Shown: positions 53,456-62,746, numbered from the stretch's first letter. The stretch: DNA of 64,000 bases from Desulfomicrobium apsheronum (GCF_900114115.1 NZ_FORX01000004.1:1-64000), one strand, 5' to 3'. Program-made: numbers and translations. Notes: generated by a model not told the origin, from the sequence alone.

Positions 53456-54679
53456 ATGACCAAGGGGTGGCAAACAAAAACACTTGGTGAAATCGCCGAT
53501 GTAAAGGGAGGGAAGCGTGTTCCCAAAGGCTACAAATTACAGACTGAGCCAACAGATCATCCATATATTACGGTGTCGGACTTCACTGACGATGGCACAA
53601 TCGACACGTCAAGACTGCGATATGTCAGCCAAGAAGTATTTGAGCAGATCAAACGCTACACAATATCCTCAAAGGATCTCTACCTGAGCATTGCGGGAAC
53701 AATCGGAAAGACAGGCTATGTTCCTGACGAGTTGGATGGAGCGAATCTGACTGAGAATGCATGCAAGCTCGTTCTTCATCCTGGAACGAGCAGGGACTTC
53801 CTGTACTACTTTACAAAAAGCTCCGACTTCGCTGATCAGGCGGGAGCAAACACCCGAACTGCTGCACAACCCAAACTGGCACTAGAACGTTTGAAGACGA
53901 TCAAACTTTGCATCCCTCCGCTCCCCGAACAGCAACGGATCGTCGCCATCCTTGACGACGCCTTTGCGGACCTCGCCACCGCCAAAACCAACGCCGAAAA
54001 GAACCTCCAAAACGCCCGCGCCCTCTTTGAAAGCCATCTCGATGCTGTCTTTAGTCAGAGGGAAGCGGGGTGGGAGGAGACAACTCTTGAAAAAATCCTC
54101 AATACGCAACCCCGAAACGGATGGTCCCCCCCTGCCGCCAATCATTCAGACACAGGCACTCCTGTGTTGACTCTCTCATCTGTCACGGGCTTTCAATTCC
54201 GGCCTGAAAAAATAAAATACACTTCTGCCCCCACTGACAATCATCGACATTACTGGGTTAATAATGGTGATTTCCTGATTACTCGAAGCAATACGCCAGA
54301 ACTCGTTGGACATGTCGCGATCGCTTCTGGCATTGAGCAACCAACGATATACCCAGACCTAATCATGCGAATGAATCCAAATCCAGAAGAAATAATGACA
54401 GAGTTCCTTTTTTATCAGTTACGCACAGCGAAACTGCGATCAGAAATTACTTCACGGGCACATGGAGCAAATCCGACAATGAAAAAACTGAACAAAGAGG
54501 CGGTTCAGACACTCCCAATCTGTGTACCGACTCTGCCAACACAAAAGAGCATTTTAAATTCATTGAATCGCCTTGCCGACGAAACCGGACGCCTCGCCCG
54601 AATCTACGAGCAAAAACTTACTGCCCTTGGCGAACTGAAGCAATCCCTGCTGCATCAAGCCTTCAGCGGCCAACTCTGA
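53456..54679 (+). CDS. hsdS: Type I restriction specificity subunit HsdS
   Basis: A 407-residue DNA-recognition subunit. Two target-recognition domains (about 1-150 and 205-360) are each followed by a conserved helix: [18 protein letters not shown] after the first and [19 protein letters not shown] after the second. The TRDs are AT-richer than neighbours, the usual sign of domain exchange. It sets the DNA site of the M and R subunits. It follows the four-helix-bundle gene by 111 bases. Confidence 0.93.
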   Translation: MTKGWQTKTLGEIADVKGGKRVPKGYKLQTEPTDHPYITVSDFTDDGTIDTSRLRYVSQEVFEQIKRYTISSKDLYLSIAGTIGKTGYVPDELDGANLTENACKLVLHPGTSRDFLYYFTKSSDFADQAGANTRTAAQPKLALERLKTIKLCIPPLPEQQRIVAILDDAFADLATAKTNAEKNLQNARALFESHLDAVFSQREAGWEETTLEKILNTQPRNGWSPPAANHSDTGTPVLTLSSVTGFQFRPEKIKYTSAPTDNHRHYWVNNGDFLITRSNTPELVGHVAIASGIEQPTIYPDLIMRMNPNPEEIMTEFLFYQLRTAKLRSEITSRAHGANPTMKKLNKEAVQTLPICVPTLPTQKSILNSLNRLADETGRLARIYEQKLTALGELKQSLLHQAFSGQL

Positions 54680-54705
54680 CAACCACACTTCGGAGCAACG
54701 AAACA

Positions 54706-56502
54706 ATGGCCACCCAACGCTACTCAGTAACCCCTCATCCAATCGAAACGCTCCTGATCTGGGTCAAAACCGGCGAGATCGCCATCCCAGAAATTCAGCG
54801 TCCCTTTGTCTGGGAAGCGACCAAGGTCCGCAACCTGCTTGACTCCTTGTATCAGGGCTATCCGGTGGGCTATCTGATCGCTTGGCGCAATCCCAAGGTC
54901 AAACTGAAGGACGGTTCCATCTCCGTTGGCAAGCGCATCCTCATTGACGGCCAGCAGCGCGTCACGGCTCTCATGGCGTCCCTTCTAGGCCATGAAGTGC
55001 TGACGGACGACTACGAGACGCGGCAGATCCAGATCGCCTTCAATCCGCAAAATGAAACCTTCGAGGTCACCAACCCGGCCATACGCAAAAACTCGGTCTG
55101 GCTGCCGGATGTGGCGCAAGTCTTTGCCGCGAGCGCCAGCATTTTCCAGATGGTCGAGGCCTATTGTGCGGTCAATCCCGATGTCTCCAAAGACGACGTC
55201 TACAAGGTGATCGAAAAGCTGCGTGGCATCATTCACAACCATGTGGGCATCATCGAGTTGGCGGAAGATCTGGATATCGAGACTGTGACCGAAATCTTCA
55301 TCCGCGTGAACTCGGCCGGCGCCCCACTCTCCCAGGCCGACTTTGCCATGTCCAAGATCGCGGTGAATGAGACCTACGGCGGCAACATGCTGCGCAAGGC
55401 CATCGACTATTTTTGCCATCTCGCCGTGGCCCCTGAGTTTCTTCCCAAGATCAAGAAGGGCGACAAATCCTTCGTTGAATCCGAATTCTTCGACAAGATG
55501 AAGTGGGTCGCCGACGTCAATGACGACATCTATGATCCGAACTACACCGATATGCTGCGCGTTGCCTTCACCTCGGAATTCGGACGCGGGAAACTGCAGG
55601 ACCTCGTGGCGCTTCTCTCGGGGCGTAATTTCGAGACCAAGCAGTACGAGGAAGCCATTGCGGAAGAGTCGTTCGCAAAGCTCAAGAACGGCATTCACGC
55701 CTTCATCAACAAGACCCACTTCGACCGCATCGTCATGATCCTGCGGTCGGCGGGATTCATCGTCAGCAACCTGATCGGCAGTCAGAACGCCGTCAATTTC
55801 GCCTATATCCTCTATCTGCGCGGCCGCTCGGAGAAAGTGCCCGCCGACGATCTTGAACGCCTGGTGCGCCGCTGGTTCGTCATGTCCATGTTGAGCAAGC
55901 GATACAGCAGCGCCCCGGAATCGACCATCGACTTCGATATCCGTCAGATCGATAACAGAGGTGTCGTTGCGTATGCGGATGCGGTGGTTCCCAACGAACT
56001 GCCGGACAGTTTCTGGACAGGCATGCTGCCGCAGTTCCTTGATACGTCCTCAAGCATCAGCCCCTATTTTCGCTGCTATCAGGCTGCGCAGATCAAACTT
56101 GGCGACCGGGGCTTTCTGTCCCGTGACATCACTGTGGCGGACCTGCTTCTGAACCGGGCCGACGTACATCACGTATTTCCCAAAAAACACCTCAAGGATG
56201 CAGGATTGTCGCGCGGGAGTTACAACCAGATCGCCAACTTCGTGATCGCCCAGAGCGAGATCAACATCGCGATCGGCGCCAAGGCCCCTGCCGTCTATTT
56301 TACGGAACTGGTCGACCAGGTCCAGGGCGGCACGAAGAAATACGGAGGCATCACGGACAAGGACGATCTGCATGCAAATCTGCGCATGAACTGCATTCCG
56401 GACGGCCTGCTCACAGGCGCAATCACGGAATACAGTGATTTTCTCGAAGAACGGCGCAAGTTGATGGCCTTGAAAATGAAAGACTGGTTCGAGGTGTTGT
56501 GA
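54706..56502 (+). CDS. GmrSD-type DUF262/DUF1524 (HNH) protein
   Basis: A 598-residue protein. The N-terminal DUF262 (ParB/Srx-like NTPase) domain reads [22 protein letters not shown] then [14 protein letters not shown], where DGQQR is the catalytic motif. The C-terminal DUF1524 domain has [16 protein letters not shown], the His-Me nuclease HxxP core, with a following Asn-rich part. GmrSD enzymes cut modified phage DNA in an NTP-dependent way (type IV restriction). It lies between hsdS (26 bases) and hsdR in the same direction, so it probably shares the operon. Confidence 0.88.
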   Translation: MATQRYSVTPHPIETLLIWVKTGEIAIPEIQRPFVWEATKVRNLLDSLYQGYPVGYLIAWRNPKVKLKDGSISVGKRILIDGQQRVTALMASLLGHEVLTDDYETRQIQIAFNPQNETFEVTNPAIRKNSVWLPDVAQVFAASASIFQMVEAYCAVNPDVSKDDVYKVIEKLRGIIHNHVGIIELAEDLDIETVTEIFIRVNSAGAPLSQADFAMSKIAVNETYGGNMLRKAIDYFCHLAVAPEFLPKIKKGDKSFVESEFFDKMKWVADVNDDIYDPNYTDMLRVAFTSEFGRGKLQDLVALLSGRNFETKQYEEAIAEESFAKLKNGIHAFINKTHFDRIVMILRSAGFIVSNLIGSQNAVNFAYILYLRGRSEKVPADDLERLVRRWFVMSMLSKRYSSAPESTIDFDIRQIDNRGVVAYADAVVPNELPDSFWTGMLPQFLDTSSSISPYFRCYQAAQIKLGDRGFLSRDITVADLLLNRADVHHVFPKKHLKDAGLSRGSYNQIANFVIAQSEINIAIGAKAPAVYFTELVDQVQGGTKKYGGITDKDDLHANLRMNCIPDGLLTGAITEYSDFLEERRKLMALKMKDWFEVL

Positions 56503-56510
56503 TGATTTAG

Positions 56511-56633
56511 TACAGAGACATTGCCTTGATCGAGGAGCTTCGCGCTCAGACCGACGAATTGACCTTGATGGAGTTCAAGAGAGACAGCGATGACCCGGAG
56601 ATAATCGACAATCACTACGCATTAAATCCCTAG
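56511..56633 (+). pseudogene. N-terminal remnant of an AlbA_2/Schlafen-type ATP-binding protein
   Basis: Forty codons (LIEELRAQTDELTLMEFKRD then SDDPEIIDN) match the start of AlbA_2-domain proteins, which begin L-I-x-E-L-R-x-x-x-x-E-x-x-x-V-E-F-K. A stop lies right before the frame and another right after it. Such genes often occur in type I restriction loci, so this is a lost cargo gene. Confidence 0.6.
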
Positions 56634-56682
56634 GTACTCGATATATGTTTCGCTGAAATAATACTATTTTAAGGAAATTTTC

Positions 56683-57024
56683 ATGGAAAAAGATTCGTAC
56701 ATAGGAATAGGATTCATTATTTTTGGACTATTTATTGGCGGCGTTGGAGTGGCTACAGCAGGAGTTGGAATCGGTATACCAGTCATCCCAATAGGTATTT
56801 ATCTCGTATGGAGAGGATTTTCGCGAAAAAGACTCACAGGCAATCAAAATGATCCTTTTGTATTTGAAAAATCTTCACAAGGAAAGATTGGGATTGGAAT
56901 ACTATTAATTATAATCGGCATTGCTACAAGTGCACTGGTTATAGGAATACCCATAGCATTGTATGGTGTATATTTGATCTACACAGCATTAAAAGCAAGT
57001 AAGTTACCCCTCTTTCGCCAATAA
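56683..57024 (+). CDS. Small AT-rich membrane protein
   Basis: A 113-residue protein with two helix pairs: YIGIGFIIFGLFIGGVGVAT, then GIGIPVIPIGIYLVWRGF, and after a charged loop (SRKRLTGNQND) GIGILLIIIGIATSALVIGI, GVYLIYTALKA. The Ile/Gly repeats make an internal duplication likely. AAGGAAATTTTC lies before the ATG. It is AT-rich, unlike hsdR. A membrane effector role in defence is only a guess. Confidence 0.65.
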   Translation: MEKDSYIGIGFIIFGLFIGGVGVATAGVGIGIPVIPIGIYLVWRGFSRKRLTGNQNDPFVFEKSSQGKIGIGILLIIIGIATSALVIGIPIALYGVYLIYTALKASKLPLFRQ

Positions 57025-57082
57025 ATCGACTAGCATTATCAGCATCCTAAGTGGGTAAAATCAGCACACTAGCGAGACCCAA

Positions 57083-59527
57083 ATGAACGAAGCCGAAACC
57101 CGCCTCCTGCACATCGACCCGGCCCTCAAGGCCGCCGGCTGGGGTGTGGTCGAAGGCAGTCGCATCCGACCCGAGTATCCCATCACATTGGGCCGAATCC
57201 AGGGTGCGGGGCGGCGGGCAAGGGCTCTCACGGCCGATTACGTTCTGGAGTATCGCAATACCAAGCTGGCCATCGTGGAGGCCAAGGCTTGGGACAAACC
57301 ACTGACCGAAGGGCTGGCCCAAGCCAAGGACTACGCCGGTAAGCTGGCCGTCCGTTTCACGTATTCCACCAACGGACAGGGCATCTATGCCGTAGACATG
57401 GAGTCGGGCAGCGAAGCAGAAATATCCGCCTATCCCACGCCTGAAGAGCTCTGGGGGCGGACCTTTGCCGTACAAAACCTCTGGCGGGACCGCTTTAAGG
57501 CCGTGCCCTTCGAGGACCGGAGCGGGTATTTTCAGGGTCGGTATTATCAGGACATCGCCGTTGAGCGGGTTCTGACCGCCATGGCCGACGGGCGGGACCG
57601 CATCTTGCTGACGCTGGCCACAGGCACTGGCAAAACCTTCATCGCCTTTCAGATCGTCTGGAAGCTCTTCCACAGCCGCTGGAATTTGCAGGATTGGCGG
57701 CGGGATGAAAAACCGAGCCGAAGACCGCGCATCCTGTTTCTGGCCGACCGCAACATTCTGGCGGATCAGGCCTACAACGCCTTTTCCGCCTTTGCCGAAG
57801 ACGCCTTGGTGCGCATCGCGCCGGATGAGATCAGAAAGAAAGGCAAGGTGCCCAAGAACGGCAGCATCTTCTTCACCATCTTCCAGACCTTCATGTGCGG
57901 GCCGCCTACAGACGGAGAGCTGAGCCCCTATTTTGGGGATTATCCTCCCGATTTCTTCGATTTCATCGTCATCGACGAATGTCATCGCGGCGGCGCCAAG
58001 GACGAAAGCAGATGGCGCGGCATCCTGGAATACTTCGCCCCGGCCGTGCAACTTGGCTTGACGGCTACTCCCAAGAGGGACGTCAACGCCGACACCTACG
58101 CCTATTTCGGAGATCCGGTCTTCATCTATTCGCTGAAAGACGGCATCAACGACGGATTCCTTACGCCGTTCCGCGTCAAACAGATCGCCACCACTTTGGA
58201 CGAATATGTCTACACGTCCGACGACATGCTGATCGAAGGCGAAATCGAAGACGGAAAGATTTACGGTGAGGCGGATTTCAACCGCATCATCGAAATCAGG
58301 GCGCGGGAGAAGAAACGGGTCGAAATATTCATGGCCCTCATTGACCAGCGTGAGAAGACTCTGGTTTTTTGCGCGAACCAGGATCACGCCCGGGCTGTGC
58401 GTGATCTGGTCAACCAGCTCAAATCCTACGGGGACCCAAACTATTGCCAACGCGTCACGGCCGATGACGGGATGCTTGGTGAACAGCATCTGCGAGCCTT
58501 TCAGGACAACGAAAAGACCATTCCCACGGTTCTGACCACATCGCAAAAATTGTCCACCGGCGTGGATGCCCGCAACATCCGTAACATCGTGCTCATGCGG
58601 CCCATCAATTCCATGATCGAGTTCAAGCAGATCATCGGACGCGGCACGCGCCTGTACGACGGCAAGGAATATTTTACGATTTACGATTTCGTGGAGGCCC
58701 ATCACCACTTCAACGATAAGGAATGGGACGGCGAACCCGTAGAACCGGAAGCGTGTGATGTCTGCGGCAAATACCCATGTGTCTGCATCAAGGAGCCCCC
58801 GGCCCCGTGTCTGATATGCGGCGAGCAACCATGCGTCTGCCCCAAGCCGCTCTGTCCGGAATGCGGCCAACAGCCATGCGTATGTCCCAAGCAGCCATGC
58901 CCCAAATGCGGGTACAATCCCTGCCAATGCGTCAAAAGGGCCAAGATTAAACTATCCGACGGCAAGGAACGCACCATCCAACACATGGTGGCCACAAGCT
59001 TCTGGCATCCGGATGGAACGCCAATGTCCGCCGCGCAGTTCATGGAAGCGCTGTTCGGAAGATTGCCGGAATTCTTCCAGGACGAAGACGAACTGCGCAG
59101 CATCTGGAGCGTTCCGTATACCCGTCGCAGGCTCTTGGACGGTCTGGCGGAAAAAGGCTTTGGCAGGGAACAGTTAGCTGAAATGCAAAAGATCATCGAC
59201 GCAGAAAAAAGCGACATTTTCGACGTGCTGGCTCATGTAGCCTACGCCGATGTACCCCTGACCCGAGAAGAAAGAGCGGCCAGGGCCAGGATCAGTATCC
59301 AGCAGTATTTCAACAGCAAACAGCAGGCCTTCCTGGACTTTGTCCTGGGCCACTACGTGAATGTCGGCGTGGAAGAACTGGACCAGACAAAGCTGACCCC
59401 TCTCTTGCGACTGCGCTACGGGAACTCGCTGAAGGATGCCATGGCCGATCTGGGCAAGGCGGAAGAGATCAACAAAATCTTTGTCGGGTTTCAGAGGTAC
59501 TTGTATCAAACCGGACTGAGCGCCTGA
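57083..59527 (+). CDS. hsdR: Type I restriction enzyme subunit HsdR (EcoAI type) with Cys-rich insert
   Basis: An 814-residue motor and nuclease subunit. The N-terminal nuclease has ADYVL then LAIVEAKAW (D and ExK). The helicase has Walker A LATGTGKTF and DECH box VIDECHRGG, later VVLMRP-like INSMIEFKQIIGRGTR. Residues about 558-618 hold four tandem CxxCGxxPCxC units (CDVCGKYPCVC, CLICGEQPCVC, CPECGQQPCVC, CPKCGYNPCQC), an unusual insert before the EcoEI_R_C-type domain. It acts with M2S to cut unmodified DNA far from the site. It is last in the operon, 59 bases behind the small membrane gene. Confidence 0.93.
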   Translation: MNEAETRLLHIDPALKAAGWGVVEGSRIRPEYPITLGRIQGAGRRARALTADYVLEYRNTKLAIVEAKAWDKPLTEGLAQAKDYAGKLAVRFTYSTNGQGIYAVDMESGSEAEISAYPTPEELWGRTFAVQNLWRDRFKAVPFEDRSGYFQGRYYQDIAVERVLTAMADGRDRILLTLATGTGKTFIAFQIVWKLFHSRWNLQDWRRDEKPSRRPRILFLADRNILADQAYNAFSAFAEDALVRIAPDEIRKKGKVPKNGSIFFTIFQTFMCGPPTDGELSPYFGDYPPDFFDFIVIDECHRGGAKDESRWRGILEYFAPAVQLGLTATPKRDVNADTYAYFGDPVFIYSLKDGINDGFLTPFRVKQIATTLDEYVYTSDDMLIEGEIEDGKIYGEADFNRIIEIRAREKKRVEIFMALIDQREKTLVFCANQDHARAVRDLVNQLKSYGDPNYCQRVTADDGMLGEQHLRAFQDNEKTIPTVLTTSQKLSTGVDARNIRNIVLMRPINSMIEFKQIIGRGTRLYDGKEYFTIYDFVEAHHHFNDKEWDGEPVEPEACDVCGKYPCVCIKEPPAPCLICGEQPCVCPKPLCPECGQQPCVCPKQPCPKCGYNPCQCVKRAKIKLSDGKERTIQHMVATSFWHPDGTPMSAAQFMEALFGRLPEFFQDEDELRSIWSVPYTRRRLLDGLAEKGFGREQLAEMQKIIDAEKSDIFDVLAHVAYADVPLTREERAARARISIQQYFNSKQQAFLDFVLGHYVNVGVEELDQTKLTPLLRLRYGNSLKDAMADLGKAEEINKIFVGFQRYLYQTGLSA

Positions 59528-59622
59528 AAAGAGACGCATCCGGCTTAAGCGTGCTTTGTGATGTGAATTCTTGGTCCTGAATGACGTCTTGAGGAATTTG
59601 GAGAAAGTGACGTTCCAGATGA

Positions 59623-61489
59623 ATCGGGTAGGAGGCGGGGTCACCCCCGCCGTCCTCCCACACCACCGTGCGTACGGTTCCGTACACGGCGGTTCATGTA
59701 ACACATTGAAGTTTACGGTAGTGATCAAGCAGTGACACGAGTCCTAATTTGTCGAAGTACTTCCTGGGTAAGGCCTCGTTCATGTGCGAGGCCCCCGAGT
59801 TCCACCACGGTCCATGCCCGTTGGTGGCGGACTTCCACGACCGTTCTTCGCTCAGCCCCCTCTGCATCAGTTTCCCGGCCCGTGTATATGACCTCTTCCA
59901 CTGACGCCAAAGGATCAAACGCAGACGACGTCGTACCCACCCATCAAGTTCCTCGAACACGTTCTTCACTTCGGCCAGCTTGAAGTAGTTCACCCAGCCA
60001 CGCAGCTTCAGCGAGAGTAAGTCAATCACCTTTTGCAGGGATCGACCGCGCCCCTTGCGGCATTCTTCGCGTACCGAGTCTTTCAACCGGGCGACCACCG
60101 CAGGAGCCACTTTCAGCCGTGGTTGTTTGTGAAACGTCATGCTGTACCCAAGGAACTTTCGGTTCCAGGGCCGGTCCACCGCGCTCTTGGCGGCGTTCAC
60201 CTGAAGCTTCAGTCGGGTTTGCAGATACCGACTGACCGAGGCCATGACGCGCTCCCCCGAGCGGCGGGTGCGCACATAGATGTTGCAGTCATCCGCGTAC
60301 CGGCAGAACGCATGACCTCGGCGTTCGAGTTCCTTGTCCAGATCGTCCAGCAGGATGTTCGACAGGAGCGGAGAAAGGGGACCCCCTTGCGGAGTTCCTT
60401 CCGATCGCTGGCTACACATTCCGCCCGTCATCAGCCCCGCTTGCAGGAACCGGCGGATAAGGCCAAGCACCCGCTTGTCCCCGACCTTGCGCCTCACACG
60501 TGCCATAAGCACATCATGGTTCACCCGGTCGAAGAACTTCTCCAGATCCATGTCCACCACGAATCGTTTGCCGGCGGCGACATGCTCCCGTGCCCTCAGC
60601 ACGGCCTGATGCGCGCTTCTACCGGGACGGAACCCGTAGCTTGAATCGGAGAAGCCGGGATTGAAGATCGGCGTGAGCACCTGGTGCAGCGCCTGTTGGA
60701 CCAGACGGTCCATGGCCGTAGGGATGCCCAGTTGCCGGGTACCGCCTCCAGGCTTGGGGATCTCGACCCCCAGGACCGGTTGCGGTTCGTAGCTCCCGTC
60801 CAGAAGTGACTTCTCGATATGAGGACCGTAATACCCCCAAACATCCTCGACACGCATGCCGTCGACGCCGGGGACACCCTTGTTGCTGCGCACGCGCTTG
60901 GCCGCCGTGCGCATGTTCTCGCGTTCGACCACCGCTTCCATCACGTCCATAGCCTTCGGCCAGGAGAGCCCCATCCTTCCCGTGACCCCATACGCACCAC
61001 GCACCTGCTCTCGGGGATTCCGTCCCCTACCCTCGGTCATGGCGGCAGAATGTCTCTGCCCTTCTGCGCTACTGCTGGTCATCGAAATTCCGGCTCCTGC
61101 CCCATGTTACATGTTTGGTCCTTCAGTCCGGTCGAGGGACCTACTATGACCTCTGCTGACTTCTGGGCGCTCATCCCCGCGCCTCTCGACGCCGGTAGCA
61201 CATGGCAAACGCCCAGATCTCCCCGGGTAATGCACACCCACCTTCCCCCTTATGCCCGCCGCATTTACGTCCGCGCCTTCCGTACAGGTACTGGACTTTG
61301 AAGATAATTGCCTTCTCATCCGACGCGACCGCCTCACATGCGATTTCTGTTCGTCGAGCCAGGGTTTTGCCTGCGGCTTCCTTCAGATTCCACCTCGCGG
61401 TGGACACCCTTGCCGTCCGGCTAACGCTTCCCCCTGTCGGGTGCGTAGAGGACTTTCACCTCCAAGTGAGTGCGCCCTGCCGGGCGCAC
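59623..61489 (-). mobile_element. Group II intron (class C type), complete
   Basis: The 5' end on the minus strand is GTGCGCCCGGCAGGGCGCAC followed by the GTGAAAGTCC block, the standard intron start. The 3' part, after the reverse transcriptase gene, has the domain V-like GAACCGCCGTGTACGGAAC / CCGTACGCACGGTGG pair and the intron end CCTACCCGAT at 59623. The 5' end abuts the T tail of a terminator (61491-61526), the target type of class C introns. It is 1867 bases long, with the maturase inside domain IV. Confidence 0.85.
59694..61082 (-). CDS. ltrA: Group II intron reverse transcriptase/maturase
   Basis: A 462-residue intron-encoded protein. The reverse transcriptase domain shows GVPGVDGMRVED, YGFRPGRSAHQAV, VDMDLEKFFDRVNH, GTPQGGPLSPLLSN and the catalytic RYADDCNIYV. 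The GIIM maturase domain follows (VIDLLSLKLRGWVNYFKL). No HNH endonuclease domain is seen, as usual for class C. It splices its own intron and helps it insert. The first about 40 residues are not family-conserved, so the start may be ATG further in. Confidence 0.95.
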   Translation of the reverse strand: MTSSSAEGQRHSAAMTEGRGRNPREQVRGAYGVTGRMGLSWPKAMDVMEAVVERENMRTAAKRVRSNKGVPGVDGMRVEDVWGYYGPHIEKSLLDGSYEPQPVLGVEIPKPGGGTRQLGIPTAMDRLVQQALHQVLTPIFNPGFSDSSYGFRPGRSAHQAVLRAREHVAAGKRFVVDMDLEKFFDRVNHDVLMARVRRKVGDKRVLGLIRRFLQAGLMTGGMCSQRSEGTPQGGPLSPLLSNILLDDLDKELERRGHAFCRYADDCNIYVRTRRSGERVMASVSRYLQTRLKLQVNAAKSAVDRPWNRKFLGYSMTFHKQPRLKVAPAVVARLKDSVREECRKGRGRSLQKVIDLLSLKLRGWVNYFKLAEVKNVFEELDGWVRRRLRLILWRQWKRSYTRAGKLMQRGLSEERSWKSATNGHGPWWNSGASHMNEALPRKYFDKLGLVSLLDHYRKLQCVT

Positions 61490-61490
61490 A

Positions 61491-61526
61491 ATAAAAAAGG
61501 TCCACGAATCTTTAAATTCGCGGACC
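61491..61526 (-). terminator. Original tRNA-Leu terminator, target of the intron
   Basis: GGTCCGCGAAT and ATTCGTGGACC on the minus strand form an 11-bp stem (61499-61526), followed by TTTTTTATT. The intron begins one base after this tail. It lies 12 bases past the tRNA-Leu 3' copy, so it was probably that gene's own terminator. Confidence 0.85.
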
Positions 61527-61537
61527 TTTGTCATTCC

Positions 61538-61591
61538 TGGTACGGAGGCGAGACTCGAACTCGCAAGGGGTTGCCCCCGGAGGATTTTGAG
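61538..61591 (-). repeat. Partial tRNA-Leu 3' copy (attachment-site duplicate)
   Basis: Bases 61543-61591 repeat exactly the 49 bases at 62667-62715, which make up the 3' half of the intact tRNA-Leu. Left of this the CCA end is present with one base missing. After 61591 the sequence diverges at the anticodon. This is the pattern left when an element integrates into the 3' end of a tRNA gene. Confidence 0.85.
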
Positions 61592-61670
61592 CCTACACGA
61601 ATTTTGATCATAACCATTTAGTTTTATAGTTAGTTTTCAAAGTTCGCTGGGATATGACTGGGATTTGTCT

Positions 61671-61874
61671 TTAATTGACTTGGTTAAAAACAATGCTTTT
61701 ATTAGCCCACATTGAAACTTCCTCAAGCTTGGTAATTGCCAGAGAGCGCTCACGACTTGGATTAAGTGAAAGCAGAATGTCGTTAAGCTCCTTGCATTTG
61801 TCCCTTACGATTGTTATTTGCTCCACCGACAAATCAGTCGGCTTCACATAAACAAATGGATTTTTGTCTTCCAT
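61671..61874 (-). CDS. Acb2/Tad1-like small protein (probable cyclic-nucleotide sponge)
   Basis: A 67-residue protein. LSVEQITIVRDKCKELNDILL and PSRERSLAITKLEEVSMWA then NKSI match the helical hairpin shared by phage Acb2 and Tad1 proteins, in particular the SRERSLAxTKLEExxMWxxKxI run. Those proteins bind cyclic oligonucleotides or cyclic ADP-ribose signals and so block CBASS or Thoeris immunity. The short length, as in Vs.4-type members, fits. It lies in the 1.1-kb tRNA-Leu insert, divergent from the DUF6680 gene. Sponge activity itself is inferred. Confidence 0.65.
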   Translation of the reverse strand: MEDKNPFVYVKPTDLSVEQITIVRDKCKELNDILLSLNPSRERSLAITKLEEVSMWANKSIVFNQVN

Positions 61875-61942
61875 ATAATTATGTTTATGGCAGCTTATTT
61901 GCTGCTTAATTTTATTTTACAATAAATTATAGGAGAGCGGAA

Positions 61943-62518
61943 GTGGATAACTCATTTTGGCAGATAATTAGTATATGCTCTAATGTTGCTGCAATTATTG
62001 CTTCACCGCTTGTCGCTTTATACATAGCAGACAGAATTAATAAATCAAATCAAGAAAGAGAAAGAAAAATAAACATCTTTCGTCAGCTAATGGCTACTAG
62101 ACATCAAATACTTGGAAAGCAGCACGTTGAAGCGCTTAACATGATCCATTTTGAATTTTCTCAAGAAAAAAATGAAGAGAGAGACGTGTATGAAGCGTGG
62201 AAAGAATTGCACGATCATTTCAGCGATATTAATAATTTTGGTGAAAGAACAGAAATAACAGCACCAGAAAGGGAAAGACTACACTTAGACCTTCTTTCGA
62301 AAATGGCTAAATGTCTTGGCTATAAGTTTGACAGAGTCATTATAAACAAGGGCCATTACTATCCTGAATATTTAAGTCAAGTCGATGCAGACCTTTCTAT
62401 GATCAGAAAAGGGCTAACTCGAATTTTTTCATTTGACACGCCATTATTTCCTGTTTGGATTTCAAATCTGCATCCACCTGAAACAAACGACACTCAAAAA
62501 GAAACCTTATCTGACTAA
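61943..62518 (+). CDS. DUF6680-like membrane-anchored protein
   Basis: A 191-residue protein starting with GTG behind AGGAGAGC. One N-terminal helix (FWQIISICSNVAAIIASPLVALYIADRI) is followed by a conserved cytoplasmic part: INIFRQLMATRHQILGKQHVEALNMIHFEF and VYEAWKELHDHF, the DUF6680 pattern. It is AT-rich. It is often found in accessory regions. Function is unknown. Confidence 0.7.
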   Translation: MDNSFWQIISICSNVAAIIASPLVALYIADRINKSNQERERKINIFRQLMATRHQILGKQHVEALNMIHFEFSQEKNEERDVYEAWKELHDHFSDINNFGERTEITAPERERLHLDLLSKMAKCLGYKFDRVIINKGHYYPEYLSQVDADLSMIRKGLTRIFSFDTPLFPVWISNLHPPETNDTQKETLSD

Positions 62519-62599
62519 GTTTTTAATCAAACGCAGTGGACTTTATGGGCTTTGGCTGGGATTTACTGGAAAAATGCTGTTTTCGTATCGTTCTGATAC

Positions 62600-62645
62600 A
62601 AAAGAAAAACCCGATAAACTTTCCTTGTTGGATAATTTATCGGGT
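62600..62645 (-). terminator. Terminator behind the intact tRNA-Leu
   Basis: ACCCGATAAA (62609-62618) / TTTATCGGGT (62636-62645) followed on the minus strand by TTTTTCTTTT. It differs from the terminator at 61491 and probably came with the insert. Confidence 0.82.
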
Positions 62646-62660
62646 AATTTCAAGGTCTTA

Positions 62661-62746
62661 TGGTACCGGAGGCGAGACTCGAACTCGCAAGGGGTTGCCC
62701 CCGGAGGATTTTGAGTCCTCTGCGTCTACCATTCCACCACTCCGGC
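62661..62746 (-). tRNA. tRNA-Leu (anticodon CAA)
   Basis: An 86-base class II tRNA. The acceptor arm is GCCGGAG / CTCCGGT followed by A and an encoded CCA. The anticodon arm is GGA-CTCAAAA-TCC with anticodon CAA. A long variable arm (CCGGGGGCAACCCCTTG) precedes the T arm GAGTTCGAGTCTC. Its 3' half is duplicated at 61543. Confidence 0.93.

Noticed and set aside
57047-58927. 626-codon minus-strand frame opposite hsdR
   Set aside because: Shadow of hsdR; its sequence has no family features and it spans the nuclease and helicase motifs of the true gene.
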